DNA of 64,000 nt from Zychaea mexicana (Eukaryota > Mucoromycota > Mucoromycetes > Mucorales > Lichtheimiaceae): positions 310,001 through 374,000 of the forward strand of contig NW_026516670.1 of the NCBI RefSeq assembly GCF_025766255.1, read 5' to 3'. Each line of letters begins with the position of its first letter. The stretch's first letter is position 1. Below the pieces are notes generated by a model that saw nothing but the letters and a program-made list of their open reading frames with translations, made no database searches and had not been told where the DNA came from. A program made the position numbers and the translations under genes. Shown here piece by piece: positions 38,085-50,424 of this stretch.

Positions 38085-39843
38085 ATGTCCGCAGCACTAT
38101 CCACACCATTTGTTAGACAACCACCCATGCCTACTAGAAACGCTGCATTCACTTGCATTACTTGTCGCATTGCCTTCCCAACTAGTGAAAGACAGCGTAA
38201 TCATTGCCGAACAGAGTATGATTCCGACCTTTTTTTTGTCTTCCCCTTCAATACAGCTCCTCTCTCTCTCCTCCCCCCCCCAAAAGACCAATATAGATCG
38301 GGTAACCCATATGTCGGTGCAATGCTCCGCCTTTTATCTTTTACATTAGTTGGCACAAGTACAATCTCAAACGCAAGATTGCCGATCTCGCTCCTGTCAA
38401 TGCAGAACAGTTTGCTCAAAAGGTTTTGGGTATGTATTGTAACTCTGCTTATCAGTTATCAACAAAGAAAAAGGATCCCCATGTTCATTCTGTCTGTGTA
38501 TCTTTTTTCTATCTTGTAGCGCAGCAGACCCAAAATAGAGAAGCCGAGGAACGGCAAGGCTTAATTTACGAGTGTGCAACATGCCGGTATATATCATCTA
38601 TATCACTACCATTACCATCATCATCAATTATAATATCACAGTCGCCCACTCACCCCCAACACCTCTAGCACTATCACTGCCAGCAGAAAATCAAAGCAAC
38701 TGTTAAATTGACATAATGACTTAGGAAATCGTACAACTCTGAAAACGGATATCATAACCACATGCAATCCAAGAAACACAGAGAGATGGAAATCAAGAGC
38801 GAGATTCTCGGCGCTGCTCTCCATCAACAGCCGTCGTCACGACGACAGCAACAACAGCTTGCTCCACTCTTTTCTGACCAGTCGGATCAATCCGATCTCG
38901 AAGATGGTGAGCCAATGGCTGTGATTTTTGATCCTTTGCGGATTTGCCTATTCTGCTTGCTGCCAAGCAACGATTTTGATGGCAACATCGGTCACATGGC
39001 AACCACACATGGCTTTTTCTTGCCAGACCTTGAATATCTCCACGATCGCAAAGGGCTGGTGGGATATCTGGCAGACAAGGTTGAACATGAGCATATGTGT
39101 CTTTACTGCAATGGCCGAGGCAAAGAATGGAAAAGTGCACAAGCTGCAAGAACCCATATGGTAAAGAACCAACAAGTTGCTTGTGTATATTACCTTTTTA
39201 CACGCGCACATGATGTTATAAATATATCGTGTGTGTGTGTAATGGATTTGCTAGCCGCACAATTTCTTGGAGACTCATGTGGCTATTCTATTTGTATTAC
39301 ACGCAGCTTGATAAAGGTCATTGCAAGATGGCCTATGACGACAGCGAGGATCCTGAGGATTTGTTGAACTATTACGATTTTGAACCGCTTCAAGAAAGTG
39401 TAGCGGCTACCAAAACGAGCGACGATACAGAACTGATTTTAGAAAACGGAGCTCGTTTGGGACATAGACAGAATGTCAGATTCTTCAGACAACGGTTACG
39501 TAGAAACGTAAGTCTCTTCACTTGCTTTTGCGTCTTCTCTAATAAAATTGCTTACTTACATCCTTATATATTGTAGCGTGAGGAAGAAGAAGGACAAGAA
39601 ACAAATTCAGCAAAGCGTTTGGAAGAAGCGGAAGCATATGCACGCGAGCAAGGATTAACTCGAAGAGAGCGGCGGCACCTGTTGGCCATTACGGATGGCC
39701 GGAAAAGTGGTGGCGGCGACCAGAACGCCAGTACATATGAAGGCATTCGGGAAGCTGCTGTCAAAAGAGATTTCCAGCGGGATGTCGGTATTAAGCATAA
39801 TATGGCGACCACGTTGCGTTTGCGTAACCAAGTACCTATCTAG
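38085..39843 (+). CDS. REI1: Cytoplasmic 60S biogenesis factor Rei1/ZNF622 (393 aa)
   Basis: Six exons close in phase: 38085-38215, 38350-38429, 38520-38586, 38725-39160, 39307-39507 and 39577-39843 (1182 nt). Rei1 acts late in the maturation of the pre-60S ribosome in the cytoplasm, helping release Arx1 and proofreading the exit tunnel. Visible zinc fingers: CITCRIAFPTSERQRNH with spliced CRTDWHKYNLKRKIA, the hallmark DWHxYNLKRK; CATCRKSYNSENGYHNH; CLFCLLPSNDFDGNIGHM; and CLYCNGRGKEWKSAQAARTH. A tail with YYDFEP, GRLGHR-type LGHRQNVRFFRQR and KHNMATTLRLRNQ matches the family C-terminus. Length is normal. Introns are 75-150 bp. Confidence 0.95.
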
Positions 39844-40695
39844 ACTGTTGTTGTTGTTAATAGACACTCCTAATATACTACCCGCTTACTTTATACTTGT
39901 GTATTACCTTATATATTGCTCAAGTCCGTTCGTGCATGGGCAATCCGAGAAGAAAGCAACATTTTTGTATTTAGGCTTATACATCACCATTACCACGGAT
40001 GAGAGAGTAGTGTGAATATGCTTCTGCATTATAACGGTAGTGTGCATATCAATAGGATGATTATCCTACCATGTTTTCGCTTATTTATTTTTTGTCCAAC
40101 AAAACATGGTTTGAGGCAGGGATTCTATGCTGCCAAAAATTATGTCCTATGCGGAATACGATAGAATGTGTTTCAAGCTTTCAGTCATCATCAAATATTG
40201 AACCGGACAATCAATGAGATCATACGATGATGATGACAAAGTTGAGTTTGAAGCGCTTATATAGTGTCCCCAAAACATGTACAAATCAGGGTTTTGGCCA
40301 AGTACATCGCTAGCGTAAAACGGAAAAACTGTTAAGATAAGGACGGTCCGTTTTAGTTTTTAAAACACCCTGTTCGCATCATGTATGTCCACAGAGCTAA
40401 TATTGCCTACTAACCAGCTGAACAATAGCATCATTGTTCATTTAACGCATGTGATTAGACAGCTGCATTATCCGGTATATTTTCGTAATATGTAGGAGGT
40501 TCTAAGTAAAGCAGCTTACTCTACAACCAATCAGTCAAGTCATTTATTAGCTGTCCGCGCTCGCCAAACGTAGTGGGTCAGTAGTTGTAGTACAGTAGCT
40601 GCAAAGAACTTGGTGAAAACTTGACATTTGATGGATTTGTTTGAACAAGGATTACAATATTCAAGCATGCCGAAAAGTATTTGATTTAATGCTTA
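39844..40695. other. Intergenic region before the Helitron remnant
   Basis: About 850 bp, AT-rich, no supported gene. It ends at the Helitron terminus. Confidence 0.5.
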
Positions 40696-43190
40696 CTAAC
40701 GGTCCTTCCTCGCTTCGCTCGGATGAATGAGCCCCTCCGCTTCGCTCCGTGTCATTCAACGGAAACGCGTCGCAAGGGGGTTCCCCCCAAACCCCCCTGT
40801 GGAGCGAGGTTAGATCAATGTCTTGGTAACAGATGCTTATTGTCTGTTTTCAAAAACAGAAGGAAGATCATTGTGCAGTGAGAAATAGTGTATCATAGAA
40901 AGTCGTCAAAGTTGGATACTTAACTATCTCCAGCTTAAATGCAACGCGAAAATAAGCGTAGAAAAAGATAATGTAGTGATATTTATAAGAAGGTAAAAGA
41001 GGATAGGCGACAAAAAGAATTAGTGAAGAACTTCATGGAAAACAACATTTCTTGTGTTTTGGCCTTGATGACCCGCGATACTTGAGTTCTCGAGATCTAA
41101 CATGATACTGATGGATGAAGGGGTGCGGACGCGCGACATGGCTACATAGAGTAGACCATGCGTGAAAGGAGGCTCAGGCAAGAAGTAGTGGCCAACAGTG
41201 TTGACCCTGTGCCTTTGTGATGGACATTGCAAATGCCAGGCGAACAGGGGATTGCGTGCGTTTAAATTGAATGGGAGAGGGTGTGAGTGTTATGCGGGGG
41301 ATCGGCATGAGGTCCACTGGCTATTTCAGCTTCAAGCACATATCGTTGAAAAGATCGTACAATCAGCCGTGTCCCGTTGCAGAGACCACTTGGGTGTGCA
41401 AGTTTCTCAATAGCATGATTGGGCAACCGACATTGAGTTTTAGCTAGTGTGGTGGGAGGTCGGATGGATTCATGGAGTTGAGCAGCTCTGGTGTTTATGT
41501 AATTTGATCCTCTGAATCATCCACGGTATCAGCGCTCTGGCCTGGGAAATGGTCGAGTACCAAATTATCAATTGCTGTAACATAGACATTCTTGGGAGTC
41601 AAGATGGAGCGACTGATGAGGTGATCAAGATCCACGCGTGGCGCGTTCAGGTCGCCGTAAATCGCTTCTATAAGCTCGTACGTGTTGTAATGTGGCATGA
41701 GCATCCGATCTGGTAGCCGGACTCTGTCATCAGTGGTTAGCACCGACAGCTCAGCACCATCACCGATGCAGAGTAAATATTGCATAAACTGTCCATGCTC
41801 GTTTGTGTCATTGGTGTTGGCAGGTTGTTGGACGCTCATGTTGGTTTCAAGGCGGTGGACGGTGACACTGGGCCAAATTGATGAACGATTTAGATGCTAC
41901 TGTACGATTTGCGAGCGCGATGCATTTGGTATGATATCATAGGAAGGACCTATCAACAGGTTTGATGCAGATACTTTGATGTAAGTACTACCGCTCGATA
42001 GTAAAAGGATGCAAAGTAGAAGAGAGAATACAATGTTGTATACCTGGCGAAATGCAACACCAAAGACCATGATTTCTTATCAAACGGAACATCGGCAAGC
42101 GCTGGATCGTCATGTTCCATGAGATTTTGGATACTCCTGTATACATACAGTATTAAATACGATGATACTTGTATTCAGCGTGTTTAAAGCGATGGCACTT
42201 CTCAGATGATGAAGGATTTGAGGTGAACTTCATATCGTGTTAAGGACGCTTATCCCCTCGAGTCTTTCCTCAATGCGATACCCGTCTACTCACATAGTCA
42301 TACATTCATGTGGAATAATTTTCTGATCTGGAGGAGCCACACACCTTGGCGCATCATAAACGTGAGAGAGTAATATGATTGGATAGATTGAACTGGCTTA
42401 AATGCCGCGTAGCATGTGTGTTCGTTACTACTATATAGCCGCTCTTCTTCCTCTTCGTCAACTTTTCTAAACCAAAGCTATTCAATGTGAGTGTCATTGG
42501 AACGGATCAGAGGATCGGAGAGTGTATGTTTATGGTGGTGAGTGAGAAGAGTGTATGCAACCGGTTGTGAGTATACAGTGATTTCTTTAAGATCCGTTTA
42601 TCTCACTTTCTTTCTTTTTTGACACAGACCTTCTTCTCGTCTTAACCTGGTCCTTCTCCCCTTCACGTTGGCTCTCAAAGCACAAATGCAAGAGTAAGTA
42701 CAATATGGAAAGTGTGAAGTGTACTTTGAGGTTTTGCATGTGGATGTGATATACGAAGAAAGATCTGAATTTTGACGTGTCTAAAGAAGTGTGTGTACAG
42801 CATGCAGCCGCTAATATTATCCTCCTTTCTTCTCTGCTACTACTGTAGAATTCTGACTTTTTGAAATGGTTGGTTCGGTTTGTTGTTTGCACCCCACCCT
42901 TAAACACAAGCAACAACCGTAAGTACGGTAGGGAATGAAATGTGAGGATGAGCTGGAGAGAAGTCGAGTGTCTGTTGGGGGTGCTGATGCCATGACGTGT
43001 CAAGAATAGTTGCATATTTAGAACAGCCTGCTCATGATTTTTCTTCTTTTCTTTCTACTTTAGGTTCCGCTTTATGCTGGTTGGTTTAATCGTGTCCGGC
43101 GGACAAGTAACAGATAGTAAGTATAAGCAAAAGGGGACTTGAACATTGGTAGGTGAGTAGGATGGCCTGGGTGCTTGGGATGACGTGCCA
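40696..43190 (-). mobile_element. Truncated Helitron, copy 1
   Basis: Homologous over about 2.4 kb to 57490-59846. On minus, the low-coordinate end is the 3' terminus: a GC-rich segment (GCGAAGCGAGGAAGGACC) then GTTAG followed by T, the CTRR-like end with A/T target expected of Helitrons (TTAG instead of CTAG). The only coding remnant is the end of a PIF1-like helicase. The Rep domain and 5' TC terminus are not visible. The high-coordinate edge is where similarity to copy 2 fades; copy-1-specific modules continue beyond it. Confidence 0.7.
41020..42125 (-). pseudogene. Helitron PIF1-like helicase C-terminal remnant, copy 1
   Basis: Pieces of the helicase survive in order: DDPALADVP near 42100; EAIYGDLNAPRVDLDHLISRSILTPKN (41495-41839, positions only); and FTHGLLYVAMSRVRTPSS to NVVFHEVLH (41020-41232), the natural C-terminus. 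The block with NKAQ is broken by indels between 41230 and 41490. Walker A is absent. Same origin as the copy at 57.7 kb but more decayed. Confidence 0.75.
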
Positions 43191-44306
43191 AGGGTGTGTA
43201 GTGTGCGCAGCAGCGTGACGGGAAAGGGTTCCTGACCATGACGTGTGCAGTATGGCAGTCTCTCAAAAAAAATTCTTTCTCTCCTCCCCTTTCTTCTCTT
43301 ATTCTTTTTTTCAGAATTGGTCGTGCCCTTCTTGCTTTTCCGCTCTCTAACTCAAGGCTCTCTTCCTCCAACTCAAGGATGTCATAATAGTAAGTGTAGC
43401 TGGAAAGGATTTTGTGCTTGTGTTTGTCTTTGCGTGTTTGAAGAACCAGTCTGCCGTGACATGTCAAAAAGTGTATGCAGCTGCTCATAGATGTTTTCTT
43501 TTTTCTATTATAACTTTGCTGTAAAACGACAAAACAAATGTAAGTGTAGCTAGATCCAGCTTGGGATGGAGGAGGATGGCCATGCCGTGTCAAAAATAAA
43601 GATAGCACAGTGGGTGCAGCCCTACAACGAATCTTTTTTTTCTAGCTAGAAGAGGTGTTTTTGTCTTGGCTGAAATTCTCTGCTCTGCTCTGGCCGTGTG
43701 TCCGGCTCTCCTGCGTCTCATCGTAGAAGTATGGGTAAGTATAGCACCATAGAATTTTTTTTGTGTGTGGTTTAACAGTTTCCCATTAACTGTTCGTCTC
43801 TTTTGTTTCTTGGAATGGCGATAGCGCACAGACACATCCACGCTAGTCAAGATTGATGCTCCACTGTCATCCCGCTCCGCTCCTAGAATCCGACCTGTCA
43901 AGTAGTCCATCGGCTGTGGTCAAGATCTATCCATCCATCTGGACGGTGGCGTATGCTTTTGCTTTGACTTGAACCTGAGGAAGTCGTTAAAAGCCTCATA
44001 TTCTTCTTGCGTTTTTATAAATATCTTTTCTTTTTCTGTGTGTTTCTATTTTGCTTTGTATATAATATCGTTATTGCTATCCTCTCCCCTTCCCTCTCTC
44101 CCCTCTCTCTCTCTCTTGCGCATCTGTATCGCCTAGTAGCCGCTGTTCCGTATCTATCATCGGATGTTGCATCGCCTCATGCGAACGGCATACTCCCCAC
44201 CCCAGGCAGCCTTCGGGCGTAAGTCTTGCACTCACCATTTACCCCAACCACGGGTCAAAAGTGCGGCCGAGGTCCCTCATGAATTTGGCGAATGCTTTGC
44301 GTAAGT
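42694..44306 (+). repeat. Array of GTAAGT-headed intron-like modules
   Basis: Perfect GTAAGT occurs on plus at 42694, 42919, 43117, 43390, 43540, 43735, 44219 and 44301 (and again at 44833). The first six begin GTAAGT followed by A/G-T/C-A/G, then carry a TGACGTGTCAA-like core 40-120 bp on, then a T/C-rich tract and a TAG or CAG. The segments between look like short exons but have no shared frame. The first two to three modules recur at 59358-59780. I call it a repeat, not a gene, because no continuous protein can be built. Confidence 0.55.
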
Positions 44307-45198
44307 ACTTGCTTTCTCTCTCTCACTCTCCGTGCGCGGGTGGAATTATATGGAAAGAGCGGAGGTTCCTTTTTTGGATTTTTCAGCTAACTTTTAAAGA
44401 TTTTAATAATAAAGATACTTTGTCAATTCATCAGAGCCATAGCCCCCTTTCCATGATGAACAGCTCGTATACACCACAACATGTCGTTTTTTATATTATA
44501 ATTAGAATGAGGGGCAATTCTGTAAGAAACAGAAATTTGCTAAACCAAGACCAAGAAGGTATATATCCACTATTTACTGAAAATGTCGAATGGTCTGTCT
44601 CGATAAGATATGAAAAGAAGTCCTTGAATCTTTGCCGGGGGAGGATCTCAACTTGCTCTCTTCTTATCGTCCTCGCAGTCTTGCTCGTCGTTAAAAACAT
44701 AGCCACGCAACAAAGATGACATGTACTCAAAAACGATTTACCATAATATTTTCTCTGGTGCATCACACTGAGAGATAGCCGTACAGTAGTAGCTTGCTCC
44801 CACAGTAATCAGTATGGGCTGCTGGGAATTATGTAAGTCTTTTCCTAGAAAGTCCACAGTGATGCTTCGTACGTTGATAGTTCGATAGCTAAAGTCGGAA
44901 GCATGTTGATCTGTCATGCGGCAATAGTGCTCGAAGATTTATAAGGATCCTCATACATCAAAGTTACTCGATACAAATACAAAGTATACGATTAGCAATA
45001 AAAGAATTATGTAATAAGGCATGACTCGTTTTCTTTAATTGAATAATATTATTCAACAGTAGCTGCTCACATTAAGGAGATTATGAAAAGTTTGATGATA
45101 ACCGCATCATATCCAGCCAATAACAATAAAATGAGTAGCTACGATAATGTTCATGCTTGCCCGCACGCTTTCTCTCTCTCCGCTCCAAGATCTCAACC
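44307..45198. other. Intergenic region upstream of Tfb3/MAT1
   Basis: AT-rich, with the Tfb3/MAT1 promoter at its right end. One further GTAAGT at 44833 may be a last module of the array or chance. No supported gene. Confidence 0.45.
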
Positions 45199-46818
45199 AT
45201 GGCAATGAAAGGAACACTACGAAACCAAACTTTAATGATTGGCAAATCGGGCTCTTCTGTGGTTTCTTACCAAGTAAGGCGGCAGCTCTCACATTATGTC
45301 AGTCCATTTTAGCATGCTTAAAAGTTGATTTATTCTTTGGGATCAATCCGATCGGTTTTCACTTTAGGAAGAAGATGCACAATGCCCTGTTTGTAAAAGT
45401 GACAAGTATCTCACGCCCAACCTCAAACTTCTCGTTTCACCATGTTTTCATAAAATGTATGTACCTGTTTGGGATTGCATCACAAAAGTGTGTTTGTCTT
45501 GAAATTGACCAGGAAGACTTACATGTATTCTTACCTTAGGTGTGAATCGTGTATCGATCGATTGTTCAGTGCGGGTCCTGCGCCATGTCCGATTTGTCAG
45601 CAAGTGCTGCGCAAGAATCAATTCATGTCTCAGATCTTTGAGGATCTTGCAGTTGAAAAAGAAGTGCGGATACGAAAACGAGTCAGCAAAGTGTATGTAA
45701 TTTTCTTATTGTGTGTATATGTTAATCTGTAGAAAGGCTATCGTTTAACAAGAGCAAGACATATTTCAGGTTTAATAAACGACCAGAAGATTTCCCAAGT
45801 TTACGGCTATATAATGATTTTTTAGAAGAAGTAGAAGATATAAGTAAGTAAGGACAAAGGAAAAAGAGCACGGTGCTGCTTGTGAATCAATACACACTGA
45901 CGTATGGTTAAATCAGCTTTCAATTTGATGAACGAGGTGGATGTTGCGGAGACCGAGGCTAGAATCACGGCATATGAGATGGAAAACAAAGACAGTATAG
46001 CAGCAAATGAGGCTAGAATGGTAAAGAAAATATCATGCGGTCTGATCATGTGGCTTCCCTCTCCCAAGGAAAATTTAAGCTTTTTTATTCTTTACTGGCC
46101 GATTTTATAGGCTAATGAGCAGCGATACATGAGCTATCAAGACCAACTTGAAAAGCAACAACGAGAACAGAAACGCGAAGAGTATTTGATGCTGCTTGAA
46201 GAAGAACGTCGGCAGAAAGAACACGAAAAAGCAGAGATCATTAGAGAACTGGTAATGGGACCCCGCTTATACGCATGCGGTGTGTCGTTCACCTGTGTGC
46301 GGGGTAAAAGAGAGAGAGTTTAGAAAGACAAGTGCCCGTTCCTAACGCTATATGTGTTACATAGGCAACATCAAACAAATCAGCACAGGCCGTTCTCGCC
46401 ACACGTCATTCTATCACACTCAAGAGGTCATCCGCTCTGCGACAACAGTCTGAAAGTAGCAGCCCGGCCAGACTGGCCATGCCCTCCTGGATCACAACTG
46501 CGATGGAGACCGATACCGAGATGCGGGATTCTGAGGCAAAGGACTTTGATCCGTTTGAATATCAGTACGAATTTGCAACCGGATTCGAAGTTCGTGACAG
46601 TTACGATGACCCGTAAGTCTAGGGATGGATAAGGATACCACGTTCCGCGATAGGTTCTCTGAGCGAGTGTTTTTTTATCTTTATTGTATAGATCAACCGA
46701 ATATCTTCACAGTAACAAACGAGCACGTGCTGGTGGATATGTTGCAAAATACGCTTTTGACCGAGCGCTGAGCGATGCATTCACAGGAATCGCTTGCATG
46801 CCGTTGGAAGGCAATTGA
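45199..46818 (+). CDS. Tfb3/MAT1, CDK-activating-kinase assembly factor of TFIIH (336 aa)
   Basis: Eight exons close in phase: 45199-45273, 45368-45456, 45540-45692, 45770-45843, 45917-46020, 46111-46251, 46365-46612 and 46692-46818 (1011 nt). The N-terminal RING has [32 protein letters not shown] and [13 protein letters not shown]. It is followed by the family linker ([20 protein letters not shown]), an E/Q/R-rich helical region for Kin28-Ccl1 (Cdk7-cyclin H) contact, and a hydrophobic C-terminus. It tethers the kinase to TFIIH for transcription initiation. ATG 45199 sits in AACCATGG; an in-frame ATG at 45235 is an alternative start that removes 12 residues. Confidence 0.92.
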
Positions 46819-47216
46819 GTAAGAGAGACAGAGGTGTTGTTAATATATTAAAAAAATCCGAGGATGTCGTGGTATACTTATTACACTCAAGTAAATGATG
46901 TACATGCTCTTCGGCAATATAGCGAGCGAAATCGAAAAGAAAAGTGGGAATAAGAGTGAAAGAAAACTGTACAATAATCAAGTATAGAGAGAATGCCTAT
47001 GAATGGGATATATAACAGAAAAGGAATAAAAGGTAAAAGAGAAAAAGATAAGCGTAAAACAACATGAGAGAAAGAGTGAGGTCAACAAGAACAGTTGCGC
47101 TAAACAAGTAGAAAACGTGATCTAGAAAGAGGGAGGGTGAGATTGATTAGTTCCTGCAAGGGCAAGAAAGAGAACGAAGAATGGATGTGACAAGAGACAG
47201 AGAAAAAGAGAGGGGA

Positions 47217-48035
47217 TCAGCCTTGAATAACACAACTGAGCCGATACTTCATTCCAAGGTAGGAGAGGTAGAAGCGCGCCGGAAAAACACGTATGCTTTT
47301 CAACTGGGGGAAGTTATTATCTATCACCAAGTGTTTATATTGCCAGCTCGTATAAATGCATCAAGTATTTCTTTTTTTGTGTGTCGTCAAACTTGCCTTT
47401 GATATCAACATAAATTCCTATATATCAGAATTCCCATAGTGTTAGTAGACTTCCCTTTGAAAACTACCTCGGTATATACCAGCCCGTATTGCGTAGATAC
47501 AAAGAAACACTTACCGCCCATGGTAAACGCTTGTTCAATTTTAAAATGATTCTCGCTCTGAAAGGGCACCCATTGGTTGTCGCGGAAAAACAGCCAAGTA
47601 ACTTCTTGGGGATACTCCGTCATTGGTGCCTCGGAAGACGATGAAGGCTCGGCAGTGGTCATTTTCATATCATTGACTCGTGGAGGAGTGTCGAACGAAA
47701 AAGAGGTTTGTCGGTGTTGTCCAGGTGTGATAGTAGTAGTGTGCACTAGAGGTGTCGGCGGTGAATGCGCTGCTGGTCCACTGTTACCAGTGTCGTGTAG
47801 TAGCTGTGGAGAGCAGTTGTTGTAACGATGGTTGTTCGCAGCCGGTGTTAATGGAGGAGGTGGATGCATGTGTTTAGATTCTGAACAGTAAAACGAGGGA
47901 AGATAAACCGAAAAGGAGAAAAGGGAAAAAAAGAAAAGGAAAAAAGAGGTGTAGGTGCGTACCTGTTGTTTGCCTCTGACTTTCTGTCGACAGTAACGAA
48001 ATTAGTAACCAGCACATCATAGCGACATATGGCAT
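47217..48035 (-). CDS. Protein with signal sequence and WWE-like block, C-terminus unresolved
   Basis: Exon 1 (48035-47963) encodes MPYVAMMCWLLISLLSTES, a signal-like N-terminus, and joins in phase 1 to exon 2 (47880-47515), which is proline/serine/threonine-rich and ends VTWLFFRDNQWVPFQSENH then FKIEQAFTMG. The W-x(n)-W-x-PF-x(n)-IE pattern resembles a WWE-like module. Downstream pieces on the same strand (IYVDIKGKF near 47400; FYLSYLGMKYRLSCVIQG ending in TGA at 47217) look like the rest of the domain, but splice joins could not be closed; a GC-AG donor (GGCAAGT) is possible. Convergent with Tfb3/MAT1. Function unknown. Confidence 0.5.
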
Positions 48036-50097
48036 TAAAATAAATACCACTAACCCTCTATATTATTTCAATATATGCACACAGTATAATAGCTTATTTG
48101 TTTCTCTTTTTCTTTGTATCCGTAATTATGCTGTTAAGCAGCTGTATAGTCTTTTAAAGTTGATAGCATGTTGATATATGATGGCTTGCAAGCAGCAAAA
48201 AAAATTAAGGTTTTCGCTGTGCTTCCAGAAGTACGCATCTTTTCGAGTAACTATACCTTAATAAGAGCCTTCAATGGTATGATGGAGCTTGATCACGGTA
48301 CAGCGCTCAATAGATAGATTGTTTGTCATTGGCTCAGAACGTTATTTTCTTACACAAGTATACGTGTGGACAAAAGTACATACACCCAGGCAATGGTATG
48401 ATGATGCTTGCTTTTACTACTACAACATTAACTTCTGCAACTGAGAGCCGATATGTGGTCAATAGGTATCTCGCGTGCAGGAGTTTCCTTTATTTGTGAC
48501 AAGAACATCAATTGATGAGCCACAACAACGACGCGAAAAGGCTGGCTTGGTGAGTGATATAACTCTGGGACCACGAGCACCCAGCTTTGAATAAACAGCA
48601 GTAGCTTCTATAGATTGAATGTGATGAGCTCCTCATGTTCGGTAAAAACAATTGACTTATCTATAGATGTACTGACGAAGGTATTGCTAATATGCATAGA
48701 TCTTTAAACAATGGCAGATACCGACCTTGCAATTGAATTAGTTTCTCTTTTTAGAGTAAAAGTACACATAGTCATTGGAGCATGCACAGACTTTCTGTAA
48801 AGGCTTATATTACTGAGATACTTATCGTCATCGGTACATGGTATTTCTTTTTCATTTAAAAGCAACAGTGTTCAATATAGCGAGTAATACAAATGCTAAT
48901 GTTCTTAACGATCTCAAGAGTTTCAATTCCTTTACAGTGGACTTGACGTCTTCACAGTAGTTAACACGTGTTTTAAGGGGTCTTCTTGAGCCAGATTTAT
49001 CGTTTGATGTTTGGAACAATCTGTTTAAGAATGTATATTTCATTATACGTAAAGGGTAAGCAGACGACTATACAGAGGAAGAGACGAAGTCAGATAAACG
49101 GGCAAAAGAAACAAGAGAACAATAGAGCAAAAAAAACATTTGAAGGTGGATGTCTATATCTCCTCAAACAATGGACTCCTTGTAACAGAGACAGAGCTGC
49201 CGTCTACAGGCTGGCTAGTACTCTTTTACTCTTATCGCTGCCTTCATCCCATGCGTATGCACTTTGTGATCAACAGCCAGAAATTCAGCGGTATCTAGAT
49301 CGTCGTCATCACCACCTTTGTTAATCATCTGTAAACTTTACATACTTCTAATGACATGTATGGCGGTGCTGGGGTGCGAAAACGAATACTTAATAGAGAG
49401 AGAACGATATAAATGTAACTGGACCAGCGACAAATATAAAGACTGTAACTCTGGAATGAACAGTGCAGATGATGTTTTGTAGAAGCGTTATATATGAGAT
49501 CATCCCATATGAGTGCAACAGAGATACTTACCTTTAATAAAAAAAAAAGAGACCAGGGATGTAGATGAAAGACAAAAAAGGACATGCTGCAAGCTAAGGA
49601 AGAGTCTCGAAGGGTAAGGCCACTGCATAATCAAAGAAAATACGTGTCAAAAAGAAGTTGTAAGCTGCAATACCAATGTTATGTGCGTAGAACGTTAAAT
49701 ATTTGGAACAAAACAAGACAAATACTACTACGGCACGCAAGTTCTGTGTGTATAAATTTAGTTATACACCTTAATACCAAATAAATACAGAAGAAAAACA
49801 TACTCATTGAACAGATTGGCTCGCAGTAACCGACAAAAATCCATTTTCTGTAACTAGAAAGAATGCACAGCAAGGTGGTACCAGGAATGTAGCACAGACA
49901 TGTACATATATATGAGTGAGACGCTTGCTAATTACAAAGATTTGGGCGTCTCAGTTAAAAGTCGAGCACGGCTCGTTTGCTCAAAAGAGGTTTTGAGTCA
50001 GTGATGATTTGTGCAAAGGCGGTGATAATATATTTAGAAGTTACACAAAAAGGCAACAATGCAGTTAAAAAATCGAAGCCTACGGCTACAATCAAGC
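48036..50097. other. Intergenic region
   Basis: About 2 kb with only short unsupported frames on both strands. No RNA gene was seen before the tRNA at its right edge. Confidence 0.5.
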
Positions 50098-50178
50098 GAC
50101 AACAGCAGGATTCGAACCTGCGCGGGCAGAGCCCATGAGATTTCGAGTCTCACGCCTTAACCGCTCGGCCATGTTGTC
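50098..50178 (-). tRNA. tRNA-Ser(CGA)
   Basis: On minus: acceptor arms GACAACA and TGTTGTC pair perfectly; the D-arm begins TGGCCGAGCGGTTAAGGC; the anticodon stem TGAGA/TCTCA encloses the loop CTCGAAA, giving anticodon CGA (reads UCG); a long variable arm (GGGCTCTGCCC) marks a class II tRNA; the T-arm is GCAGG-TTCGAAT-CCTGC. 81 nt, no intron, CCA not encoded, as in eukaryotes. A T-run terminator for RNA polymerase III is not obvious directly downstream. Confidence 0.95.
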
Positions 50179-50424
50179 TTCATTGACACATAAACTAACA
50201 AAAAATAAATAAGCAGCTACAAAATGAAATGACACCACGTGACCATTTATATATAGGTTCTTTTTCAATCTGGTTTTTACAACAATGAACAATGTATGTA
50301 AGGGTAAGATAATAAAGCTGAGAGAAATGTATAGCTTAGTTAAGTTATTTTTACTCGAGATCTTAGAGCTTTATTACTAGGATTAGCTATTTAATTTTCC
50401 AAAAAATATAATTAAATAATAAAT

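Noticed and set aside
42587..43910. Three minus-strand frames of 106-178 codons in the module array
   Set aside because: They read through the antisense of donors and pyrimidine tracts, are low-complexity, and differ in the second Helitron copy.
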